A stretch of 64,000 bases of DNA from Psychrobacter sp. (lineage in GTDB: Bacteria > Pseudomonadota > Gammaproteobacteria > Pseudomonadales > Moraxellaceae), in contig JAGLBE010000004.1 of assembly GCA_018260445.1 (NCBI GenBank), positions 104,156 through 168,155 on the forward strand, read 5' to 3'. A program made the position numbers and the translations under genes. This document shows positions 51,083-60,077 of the stretch, piece after piece. Within the stretch, counting starts at the first letter, position 1; every line of letters begins with the position of its first letter. The notes beneath the pieces are model-generated. The model made no database searches. It was not told where the DNA came from and worked only from the letters and a program-made list of their open reading frames with translations.

Positions 51083-54000
51083 TTACAGTTGCACCAGCTG
51101 AGCCATGCTTTTTTCTAAGCCTGAATCAATACTTTCACTCACCACTTTCGCATTATCCATCAAGCTATCGGCAAGCAGTTTTTGGTTTTTAAGCTGTGCG
51201 TCCAATTGCACGGACAGTTGCGACTCTTTACGCTTAGCCAGCTTTTCTGGATTATGCGCATCAAGATATTTATCAAACTGGCGGCTGATAGCACTAAATT
51301 CTCCTGCCATATCCACCAATTGCGCCACGATACGGGCGCCAACGTCACCATCCTCCCCGCCCATGGCTTTGTTACGTAAAAAGTCGGCTTTAATTTGCGC
51401 CCAACGTTGGGCTTCTGCTTCGGTTAATGTCCCACGCATTTCGCCCAGCTTTAATAGATTGCTTTCTGCCCCAGTGGTTAGCAGCTGCGATTCACCCAAA
51501 TAATGGTCATCAATCAGCTGATTAAGCTCGTCTTCATTCATCACCATCACACTCACCAAATATTCGCAGGCTAACTGAACGTGACGCAATTTAAAGATGT
51601 CTGCTTTATTGCTTGAGACATCCTTTAACGCATCGTTCGTCTGGTCGGTTAGCGCATTATCTGCATCAATACCCTCGTCATTGTTAAGGTGAGGTTGAGA
51701 ATCCGTAGTGTGTTGCGACGGCTTAGTGTGTGCATCACTGTAAGCGGCAACAAAATCTGCCATCACGTGGGTCATATTTTCAACCAATAGCGCTTGGGCG
51801 GTATCACTGCCTAACGTGTTGCGCAATTGCTCGGCAGTAATCGCTCGGTCGCTCCAATTGGCAATGCGGGTTAAGGTCGCCTCATTGAGCCAACCAGCAT
51901 AGCCAAACTGGGTTAACACCTTGATGCCTAACGCTTGCACTAGGCTTAGTTGCCAATAAAACAGCTGCGCCAAGGCCCGCACTTGTGGCGTATATATCAG
52001 CAACCCCGCCTGTTTTAAGGTCGGTAAAATACGCATTAATATTAACGTGGCATCGTGGTCGTGTATGCCTTTTGCATAGCCTAATTGATAGCGAGGCGTG
52101 GCATAGGCTTTGACCAGTTTGGATAACGGGCTATTATTGTCAATATCGCCATTGATATCCAAGTTCAATAACGAGGCATCATACGCCTTATAAAGACGGG
52201 CTTCGGTTAGTCCATCCTGACCAATTTTTGCACTCTCAATAAGGCTATACGCCAAATATTCTGCCCGATATACGTTATCGGATTCGGATGCCACATTCAT
52301 ATCCCAATAAGGGCGTAGCGCATTAAGCTCGCTATTGTGCAAGGCTTCGTAATAATCCGTACCGGTTAGATGCAGATTGAGCACTCGTGTCTGCTTTAAT
52401 GAACTGTCCGTCTGCTGACGACTTAATAAGGTCAAATCTAACGGCTGGGTATTCACCGAAAAGCGATGCTTGCCCAGCTTAATAACCTGCCCGCCCGCTT
52501 CAAACAAATCAGACTTATCTTTTAAACTCTTATACGCCTCAACTTGGATGGCTTTTAGACGGGCATCAATGTCATCCGCTTTAACGCTAAAGTCCATCTC
52601 TTGTAATTGCTGCACGATACGGCGTACTTTTTGTACCAAACCATCGGATGCAAAATAGGTATTGAGTGCATCTTCATCAACAAACCCTGTCACCCCCGTG
52701 CTTTGGGTGCGCTTTTTGATACTCTCCAACATGCGCAGCGCACCGTCACCCAAGTTTTGCGCTTTACGGTTGCGGGCATCGAGCAATTGCTGTTTGTGAT
52801 TCTCAAAGGTCTCGTAAATCTCTTCCCGCTTGGCAATAATATCGGCTAAAAACTGGTCGCCTGCGCCCGTCTCTGGGTCGGCAAACTGACTCTCTAGTTC
52901 CTCTAACTGCACCAATAGCTTCGCCATTTGCTCATCGGACTTTTCAGGCGTATTGGCGGTCGATAATGCATTGGCAATCGACTGCCCAAACAGCTTAAAC
53001 TGTGCGCCAAATTGCGCTACTGCTTCAGCCGAGCCTAAGTTTTTACGTTTATGATTGAGCTTGGCTTTGGTTTGATTGAGCTGCGAGTAAATGGTCGAAA
53101 TATCATCAATAATTTGGGTACGCACCGTCGCATCTGCCACATCAAGCGTGCCCAATAGTTCGGTTAATAAATCGAGCCCTTGCGCCGTACGGTCTATCGT
53201 TTCTAGCACGGGCGCAAGCTCGGCATTGGTGTCGGCAGTGCTCACCCGTTCGCTCATGTCCTCTAATATCGCATCATAGCTTGCTAGCGCATCCTCACCG
53301 CTTAAAAAATGCACCGTTTGTTCAGCCAGCTCACTTTCGGCCAGCGCAACCTGTTCTTGCAACGCCACTAGCTTGCCTTTATCTAAATAACGCAGCGACT
53401 CTAAACTAACCAGATGCCCTTTTTGTTGACGCAGCGCGGATAATTGCTCAACATAGTCACGGGTAGACTCAAATGTCGTCACCCGAATTTGACGCAAAAT
53501 CTCGTTTTGCTGGGTTTCAGCATCGCTTAACGCCTTTTGCGTTTGCTTTTGAATGCTTTGCACTTTGGCAAATTCATCAATCACCAGCTCAGCGGTGGCG
53601 GTGACCTCTTTAATACTGCCTGCCACTTCGGTGAGCTCTGTTTCTGACAACCAATAATAACTGTCAAACAACTTACTGGTATTGTCCGCCAGCTCTTCAT
53701 ACAGCTTTTGCGACACCTTTTGATTGTCAATCAAACGGGTAATGCTGTATAGGTCAGAGATGCCCCGCACCAGCTCTTTATTGCCAATTTTGCCGTAAAA
53801 ACTGCTGCTCTCTGGCAACTCACTCACATATTCGGGCGACGCATAGGGGGTGTGCCAAATTTACATCGGATGGATGCGGGACGGCTCGCTTTGGGCGCTA
53901 AACAACACCAAACGGCCACTGTCTGCCAGCGCCATCCCATTACAATAAATCGGATTCGCCAGTTGTTTTTTAATGATGTTATAAGGGAATAACCCCGTTA

Positions 54001-55248
54001 CCCCAAGCGCCACATCATAAAATAAAAACAGCACATCTTCGCCATTGGGCGACACAATTTTGCGCTTAAACCGCAGGTCGCTTGCGCCCGCATCTTTGCC
54101 ATCAAACAGCTTGTGTTCACCGGTTTGTAAATAGTAGCCACCGGGAAAGATAATGCCGTGGTTTTCGGGCAATTGCACACACAACTGCCCAATTGCATCA
54201 AGACGCAGCACCGTTTCGGTTAAGGTGTTATAAACAAAATAGCGATAATCGTCTTCTCGATACGGCAAGATTTTTAGCAGAATTAAGCTGCCCACCTTGG
54301 CATAATCAATCTGGGCATCGGTTAGCGACTGGGTACGGTCGGTCACGGGCTCGCTATAAATCCCCTTGCCCGACTCGGTATTGTTCTCAACCTTAATGGT
54401 TAAATCGCTACCCACCGTTTCCACAAACAGCGTATCCATAATATTCATATGCGGAAACTTACCGTTCACCATTTGCTCACGGGTGGTTTCAATCCAAGCA
54501 AAATCATAAGCGGGCGGCAACTCGATATCTCGCTCACCGCGATTGTCCACATACGCCACTTGCGCTGATTTCGGAATATTGTCGCTAAAGTCTAACGCAA
54601 AGCGAAACACCCGAATGTCCGACACTCGTTCACCAATCTGAAACGCCAACAGCAACTTGCTATCTCGTACCGTCAACTGCATCAATCGGGTTTGTTTGTA
54701 ATAGCGATACAGCTCATTAAAATCCTGCACAATGGCAGGTTGACTTAAAAACGTGCCCGCTAAATCCACTTCCTCAAGCGTATATTCCGTATTGGTAGTG
54801 GTTTCTGAATTGCTACTACTACCTTTCCCGCCATCCACCGGTTCAATAATACGATACAGCGACAACACATCCTTAATATTGCTGGTGCGTTTTAGCCCCA
54901 TAAACACGTTATAGCCAAACAGCAAATACTCACCCACCTGCACCATATCTTGCGCCACACAGTTGTACTCGGTGCGGATACGGGTACGGGCAATTACTTG
55001 CATTTGGGTACTGCCAAACTCTGCCAAACGGGCGTTATTGAGCTTAGCAGTTTGCTGCTCTAAGCGCTCCCCTTGCTCGGTCAACCGCTTTTTAATCAAC
55101 TCATACGCATTGCCCGAAGCGACGGCATGCTCGGATTGAACCGCTTTGGTTTGGTTGGCTGGGTTTGGTTGGCTGGGTTGGCTTGGTCTGCATTGGTCAC
55201 ATTATTATTATCACTGTCGGTATTGGCTTGATTTTGCGTGTCTGCCAT
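51083..55248 (-). pseudogene. DUF3686-type large 'DNA repair ATPase', broken by a frameshift and an in-frame TAA
   Basis: A single very large protein is spread over three frame segments. ATG 55248 opens MADTQNQANTDSDNNN. A perfect 14-bp tandem duplication at 55150-55177 shifts the frame; removing one copy joins it to AVASGNAYELIKKRLTEQGERLEQQ. This continues through a DUF3686-like region (AEFGSTQMQVIARTRIRTEYNCVAQDMVQVGEYLLFGYNVF) to TAA at 53861-53863. It then goes on unshifted (IWHTPYASPEYVSELPES) for another 925 codons of helical, coiled-coil protein to TAA 51083. Repaired length is about 1382 residues. Relatives are named DNA repair ATPases, but I see no Walker A motif in this sequence. 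In other genomes such genes neighbour flotillin/yqiJ genes, as here. Function is unknown. Confidence 0.8.
55150..55177. repeat. perfect 14-bp tandem duplication causing a frameshift
   Basis: TTTGGTTGGCTGGG occurs twice head to tail (55150-55163 and 55164-55177). The distance from ATG 55248 to the next in-frame-open segment is out of frame by two bases. Deleting one 14-base copy restores a continuous reading frame exactly. Confidence 0.9.
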
Positions 55249-55306
55249 TGTGTTATTTCCGTTTGCGGCTTTGGGGTGGGTATGGGTTTGGTTTTAAGAG
55301 TTTCAA

Positions 55307-55687
55307 TCACCACAATAAGTCAACGTCATACTTTTGAAAAACACTATCTTTACTTATCAAAGTCATGCCCTCTGATATGGCTTGCACAATGATTAGACGG
55401 TCAAAGGGGTCTCGATGAAAATATTCGAGCTCACTAACCAATTTCAAATGTTCAATAGCTATAGGTAATATTTCTATAGAATTAATTTCTAACTGCTTTG
55501 GAAAGACTTCTGCAAATGGTTGAGCTAATTTTAATTTACCCAAGCTAATTTTGAGCGATATTTCCCACAGCGAGGCAATACTAACAACCACATTTTCATT
55601 CTCAATAGCCTCTAACGCTTTTTTACTCAACTGCTTGCTATTACTTAAAAACCAAATCAAAGCATGAGTATCAATTAAATAAATCAC
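55307..55687 (-). CDS. VapC-like PIN-domain toxin
   Basis: 126-residue PIN-domain ribonuclease, the toxin of a type II pair. Acidic residues of the active site are seen in LIDTHALIWFL (Asp6), LWEISLK (Glu about 42) and DPFDRLIIVQA. Start GTG 55687 overlaps the antitoxin stop by four bases (GTGA), so the pair is coupled. PIN toxins cleave tRNA or rRNA; the target here is unknown. Confidence 0.85.
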   Translation of the reverse strand: MIYLIDTHALIWFLSNSKQLSKKALEAIENENVVVSIASLWEISLKISLGKLKLAQPFAEVFPKQLEINSIEILPIAIEHLKLVSELEYFHRDPFDRLIIVQAISEGMTLISKDSVFQKYDVDLLW

Positions 55688-55920
55688 GGCATATATTCCT
55701 CAAAATCCTCTAATGGTTCATCAAAATCATCTGAAAAAACAACCTCGCCCTTCAATGTACCTGCATGGCGTTTTTTAACCTTTTTATTTTCAACTTTAGT
55801 CACCATACGCATTCTTAAAAAATCAATATAATGAAACACCTCTTCACGCAAGGTTGGCGGAAGTGTTTGCAAATGATTCATTGCATCCGCTAAAGATTTC
55901 GTTTGTTCGACTTGCATCAT
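55684..55920 (-). CDS. VapB-like (DUF2281-type) antitoxin, short copy
   Basis: 78-residue antitoxin directly upstream of the PIN toxin. The N-terminal helical segment is SLADAMNHLQTLPPTLREEVFHYIDFL; the C-terminal toxin-binding-type tail is KRHAGTLKGEVVFSDDFDEPLEDFEEYMP. GGAGAAACC precedes a double ATG. It is nearly identical in both segments to the longer copy at 56622-56954. Confidence 0.82.
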   Translation of the reverse strand: MMQVEQTKSLADAMNHLQTLPPTLREEVFHYIDFLRMRMVTKVENKKVKKRHAGTLKGEVVFSDDFDEPLEDFEEYMP

Positions 55921-55948
55921 GGTTTCTCCATCGTGTATTCAATAGTTT

Positions 55949-56587
55949 GCGTAGGCTGGGCTTTTAGCCCAGCAAATCAAACTCTTCAAAGTTTTATTGT
56001 TCAATCATAGTCCAAAAAAATATTGCTTTCGATTTTGTTAGATCCCCAATCTATAGGGTAAACACCGTCGCTTATAAACTTATGAATGGTCGAATACGCC
56101 CAATCTGTAGGACGACTCACGTATCCATGTTTAACAGGATTGTAATGGATATAATCAATATGTTGCTTATAATCCTTATCGTCCCGAATTTTATGTTCCC
56201 AAAATCGTCTTTGCCATAACCCACGTTCTCTTTTTTTGGCTCTTGATGACGATATTACTTCTCTATCCGTCTTTGATATCAATCGTGAAAAATTACCTTT
56301 TATGGCAGATATTATTTTTGAATAATCATCCGATTGGTGCGGTAATGTGATTATTATGTGAAAGTGGTCTGGCAATACCACGCAAGCATCAATCTCAAAC
56401 GTTTGCGTCCTTTTGGTTTTTTTAAAGGCTTGTCTTAATTCGTTGATATGAGCACTTAATAGATTTGACTGCCTATCGTATACATTTACGGTCAAAAAAT
56501 AACATCCACCTTTTGTTTTATCTCGGATATAGGTGCGCATGGTCAATCTCTTATATAAATTTGCTGGGCTATAAGCCCAGCCTACGA
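55949..56587. mobile_element. RAYT unit: REP hairpin - transposase gene - REP hairpin
   Basis: Two REP hairpins in opposite orientation bracket one transposase gene. Left (55949-55974): GTAGGCTGGGC TTTT AGCCCAGC. Right (56561-56587): GCTGGGCT ATA AGCCCAGCCTAC. The stems are eight bases each and perfect. A third copy lies alone at 9561-9585. Architecture and motifs are those of REP-associated tyrosine transposase loci, which mobilise or maintain REP elements. The unit separates two copies of the antitoxin gene. Confidence 0.85.
56001..56540 (-). CDS. REP-associated tyrosine transposase (RAYT, Y1 family)
   Basis: 179-residue single-strand transposase related to IS200/IS605 TnpA. The metal-binding HUH-type motif is VLPDHFHIIITLP (His-Phe-His). 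The catalytic tyrosine region is QHIDYIHYNPVKHGYV, and WQRRFWEHKIRDDKDY lies between, all standard for RAYTs (PF01797/COG1943). Start ATG 56540 (MRTYIRDKTKGG) is chosen because codons upstream merely translate the REP hairpin. The frame is intact, so the enzyme may be active. Confidence 0.9.
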   Translation of the reverse strand: MRTYIRDKTKGGCYFLTVNVYDRQSNLLSAHINELRQAFKKTKRTQTFEIDACVVLPDHFHIIITLPHQSDDYSKIISAIKGNFSRLISKTDREVISSSRAKKRERGLWQRRFWEHKIRDDKDYKQHIDYIHYNPVKHGYVSRPTDWAYSTIHKFISDGVYPIDWGSNKIESNIFLDYD

Positions 56588-56621
56588 CTAAAGCAATGCA
56601 AAATATCAATCTAACACTTAA

Positions 56622-56954
56622 CTACAAATAGTCCTTAAAATCTTCCAGCGGTTCATCAAAATCATCTGAAAAGATAACCTCGCCCTTCAGAGTACCTGCA
56701 TGACGTTTGACAGTCTTAGTTTCGACAAACTCATCCTCTGTCATCTCAAAATCATCCTTGATGACAAAGCTACCTTTATCCTTGCAAATGCCAAAATGAC
56801 GTTTTTTTATAGCGGTTTGCATTTGTTCTTTATGGACATTACGCATTATTAAAAAATCAATATAATGAAACACCTCTTCACGCAAAGTTGGCGGCAGCGA
56901 TTGCAAATGATGAATGGCATCCTCTAAAGATTTGGTTTGTTCAACTTGCATCAT
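56622..56954 (-). CDS. enlarged antitoxin copy with two tail motifs
   Basis: 110-residue paralogue of the antitoxin at 55684. The first 35 residues differ at only about four positions (MMQVEQTKSLEDAIHHLQSL...). The last ~29 residues are almost the same. Between them is an extra ~30-residue block KKRHFGICKDKGSFVIKDDFEMTEDEF, which looks like a diverged second copy of the KRHxGxxKG...DDF...EDF tail. No toxin gene follows; the next element is the RAYT unit. It may be a free antitoxin (antidote) able to bind two toxins. Confidence 0.78.
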   Translation of the reverse strand: MMQVEQTKSLEDAIHHLQSLPPTLREEVFHYIDFLIMRNVHKEQMQTAIKKRHFGICKDKGSFVIKDDFEMTEDEFVETKTVKRHAGTLKGEVIFSDDFDEPLEDFKDYL

Positions 56955-57019
56955 GGTTTCCCCATCGTATAATCCATAATATTTTAGGACATTTCACAAA
57001 GCCAACCTACCTAAGTCGA

Positions 57020-58978
57020 TTAGTCATCCGTCTTAACCACCTCAGATGACCCCTTAGCCCCACTAGCTTTTGCCGCCTGACCCGCCATCACCGTATTAAT
57101 AATACCGCTTAACGTATCGGACTTACCGGCCAGCCCGTCAATGGCTTTACCAATCGATAACGACTTAGCAAAGTTATCAAAGAAGTGCTCCTCGCCGCCC
57201 ACAATATCAATTTTGGCTTTTTGCAACGCCACGGCCAATACTTCGGCGTTCTCTTTGGCAATCTCTTTGCCCGCATTAATGGATGCTAAGGCTTCTTCTA
57301 AAGCCGTCTCTAAGCTCATACGGAACTCTTCGTGCTCGCGTGCCGCAGGGCTCATGCTGCCCATCGCATTGAACTTCTCAACCAAACCATCGGCTTCGGC
57401 TTTAAAGTGCTCACGGGTCACTTCGGCTTTCGCTAGCCCAACATCACGCTCGGCTTTGGCGCTTGACTCACCACGGGCGGCAATCACCTCAGCATCCGCC
57501 AAGCCTTTTTCACGCTCGGATTGTGCTTCAGCTTGTCCGGTGGCTTTAATCACATTCGCCTTCGCTAAGCCTTCTTTCTCTAAAGAGGACGCTTTGGCTT
57601 CTTGAATCGCCGCTTCGGCAAAGCCATGTGCAGATTCTTCCGCCTTAATGCCTTCCGACAATCTAATTTTTGCCTCCGCCTCTTTGGCGCTGGCCTCTAA
57701 ATTAGCAGTGGCAAGCGTGGTGATTTCTATCGCTTTGTGTTTGGCAGCCAACTCTTCGGCCTCAGCTTCTTTGACTCGGCCAACTTTCGCTTCTTCGACT
57801 TCAGCCTCGGCAGCAAGCACTTTGGTTTGCTTAGCACGATCCGCCTCGCTGACCTCACGCACCTCTTTAATCCGCTCTTCTTCTTGCGCCACCGTCTTAT
57901 CCACCACAACCCGTTCCCGAATCACATTGGCAATTTCTTTTTTCTCAATCTCAATTGCTTTGTCGGCTTCAAGGCGCTGCAAATCGACTTCACGCTCACG
58001 AGAAACGATTTCTAAATCACGGGCACGGGTCACTTTTTCTTGTTCAATGACCACCGCACGTAAGCGGTTTTGCTCAGCAACGTCAATTTCACGTTGTTGG
58101 TTTTCCTGCTGTACCGCCAAGTCCTGCTCAACCATGATAATCGCCGTTTCCGACTTTTTGCGCTCTTCTTCCTCTATCTTGCGGGTTTCTGACTGTTCGC
58201 GAGCAATCACCGAGGCGATTTCACGGTGCTGTTTGGCTTCGGCATCGGCTTGCTGGCGCTCAAGCTCTAGCATGGCCTCAACCGTTTCCACATCCTTTTT
58301 CTTAATCGCGAGCGACTCATCCCGCTCCAGCTCATTGGTTACCACATTTTGCATGGCGGTAAGCTGGGTGATTTTTTAGATACCCTCAGCATCCAAAATA
58401 TTACTGGGGTCGAGCGCTGTCTTCGGCGTTTGCTCTAGGTTATCAATCGCCACATCTTCTAAAATATAACCATTTAAATCGTTGCCAATTTCTTGCACGA
58501 TTTTATCGCGAAACTCGCTGCGGTTTTCAAACAACTTCACAAAATCAATCTGCTTACCCACGGTTTTTAAGGCTTCAGAAAATTTGGCATTAAATAGCTC
58601 GTTCACCGCAACTTTATCGGACGCTCTGTCCACCCCTACCGATTTGGCAACTTTAAGCACGTCTTCTTCGGTCTCGTTCACCCGCAAGTAGAAAGCAACG
58701 GTAATATCCGCCCGCATATTATCGGCGCAAATCAAACCCTCTTTACCGCGTCTATCCACCTCTAGAGTAATCAGCGAGATTTTCATTAATTCTTTTTTAT
58801 TAATGACGGGCTAAACAAAGCCACCATCAAAACGCACCGCAATTTTGCTTACGCCGTTAATGATTAGGGCAGTGCCTTGATCCACCTTAAAATAAAAGGC
58901 TTTGAGCATCAGTAGCGCGGCCATCATAAAAACAAATAGCAGCACCACAACAATGCTGACCATAATTAGTATATGCAT
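57020..58978 (-). pseudogene. yqiK: YqiK-type flotillin with two in-frame stops
   Basis: The frame starts at ATG 58978 with one membrane segment (HILIMVSIVVVLLFVFMMAALLML) and runs to GGFV. It stops at TAG 58811-58813 and resumes unshifted as PVINKKELMKISLITLEVDRRGKEGLICADNMRADI (SPFH/Band-7 domain). It stops again at TAA 58376-58378 after LDAEGI, then continues KITQLTAMQNVVTNELERDES into a ~300-residue Glu/Ala/Lys coiled coil and a C-terminal domain to 57020. Repaired length is 652 codons including both stops. All three parts are expected in one flotillin. These scaffold proteins organise membrane microdomains. As written only fragments could be made; the 444-codon coiled part could restart from ATG 58354. 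Confidence 0.85.
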
Positions 58979-59333
58979 AACTTTTTCTTTATTGTATTTG
59001 TGCAAACTGAACGTTAACTGTTGTTGTCGTTGTAGTATAGCTAAACTCAAATTATATTATAGGCTATTTAAAATTTATGGGTTATGCGTCGCTAACCACA
59101 CGCTACGATTAGTCATATTCGTAGGGTGCGCTCCGCACACCTTTTATTCACAATGCTGATTCACAATGCTGATTGGTGCGCTGGGCGCACCCTACCAAAC
59201 ATGCTTGTTTTAATTCAGGTTTTACTATAGTTCATAGCGCATAGTGGTAAATAAATAGATACTGTTCTCTAGGCCACTTGTGCTACTTGTGCGTTTTCCT
59301 TAACCTATCTTTTAACTGGATATTTTAGTACCC
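58979..59333. repeat. REP pair between yqiJ-like and flotillin genes
   Basis: No gene. GTAGGGTGCGCTCCGCACACC (59121-59141) and the reverse-oriented GGTGCGCTGGGCGCACCCTACC (59175-59196) form an inverted REP pair of the same family as 50041-50123. Between them a 13-base direct repeat TCACAATGCTGAT occurs twice in tandem (59148-59160, 59161-59173). The rest is the flotillin leader. Confidence 0.75.
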
Positions 59334-60077
59334 CTACTTTTGCACCGGGGCAACTTGATACGCATTATCCGCGGCAAGGTACGCCACCAAAACCACCTCA
59401 TCGCCTTGATTTAAGGTGTACGGTTGGCTTGATTCGGCGGGACGCACCCTTAATATTAGCCCAGCACCACCGTCATTTAATAGCGCTTCACCGTGGTGGT
59501 TTGTCACGCTTAAGGTACGCACCACCGCAATTTTGCCAATATTGGTGGCCGCATTGCGCTTAGGCACTTTAGCGGCGTTGTTGCGAATGGGCGCAATAAT
59601 CAGCCCCGTTAGCCACATGGACACCACCAACACCAAAATAAACGCCCCCGTACCAAACACATAATATAAAACACCGCTATCAATCCGCTGATGCAAAAAG
59701 CTGGTATATAAATAGCTTAATAGCCAACCAATCAAACTAATGAGGGTCAAAATAACGATTAACGGCACGCCATACAGCCCTAGTCTTAATAGCAAGCCGG
59801 TAAACAAACCCGTCGCTGAGAGGCTGCTTAAATGGACATCGCTACCACTGTTTAAGTCGCCGCCTACATCACTGCCCATGCCGCCACTCATGTCACCAAT
59901 CCCGCCACTCATGTCACCAATGTCGCCGCCCACAGCGCCAATGTCTACCGCATCCATATCCACCATACCCAACAAAGAGACAAGCCAATATAGGGTCACA
60001 AACAGTACCATAGCGGTAAAAAGAACCGTAGGATATAAACTAATGTTGGTTATAAGCACCCAAAAAGCGTCTTGCAT
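59334..60077 (-). CDS. yqiJ: YqiJ-like OB-fold membrane protein
   Basis: 247-residue protein with three or four membrane segments (about 8-37, 88-118, 130-160) and a C-terminal OB-fold (about 170-247, KIAVVRTLSVTNHHGEALL...RVRPAESSQPYTLNQGDEVVLVAY). E. coli YqiJ (209 residues) is encoded next to the flotillin YqiK in the same order. The loop at about 45-80 contains GDIGDMSGGIGDMSGGMGSD, an in-frame repeat (near 59885-59935). It is likely the membrane partner of the flotillin, as with NfeD proteins. This gene is intact while the two genes below it are broken. Confidence 0.82.
   Translation of the reverse strand: MQDAFWVLITNISLYPTVLFTAMVLFVTLYWLVSLLGMVDMDAVDIGAVGGDIGDMSGGIGDMSGGMGSDVGGDLNSGSDVHLSSLSATGLFTGLLLRLGLYGVPLIVILTLISLIGWLLSYLYTSFLHQRIDSGVLYYVFGTGAFILVLVVSMWLTGLIIAPIRNNAAKVPKRNAATNIGKIAVVRTLSVTNHHGEALLNDGGAGLILRVRPAESSQPYTLNQGDEVVLVAYLAADNAYQVAPVQK

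Noticed and set aside
57141-58379. Ser-rich plus-strand frames opposite the flotillin gene
   Set aside because: Mirror of the Glu/Ala/Lys coiled coil; the minus strand carries the recognisable protein.
43554-58978. Full reassignment of TAA/TAG to an amino acid
   Set aside because: Many intact genes here (for example trxB with TAG, ilvB with TAA) clearly end at these codons at the family's usual C-terminus.
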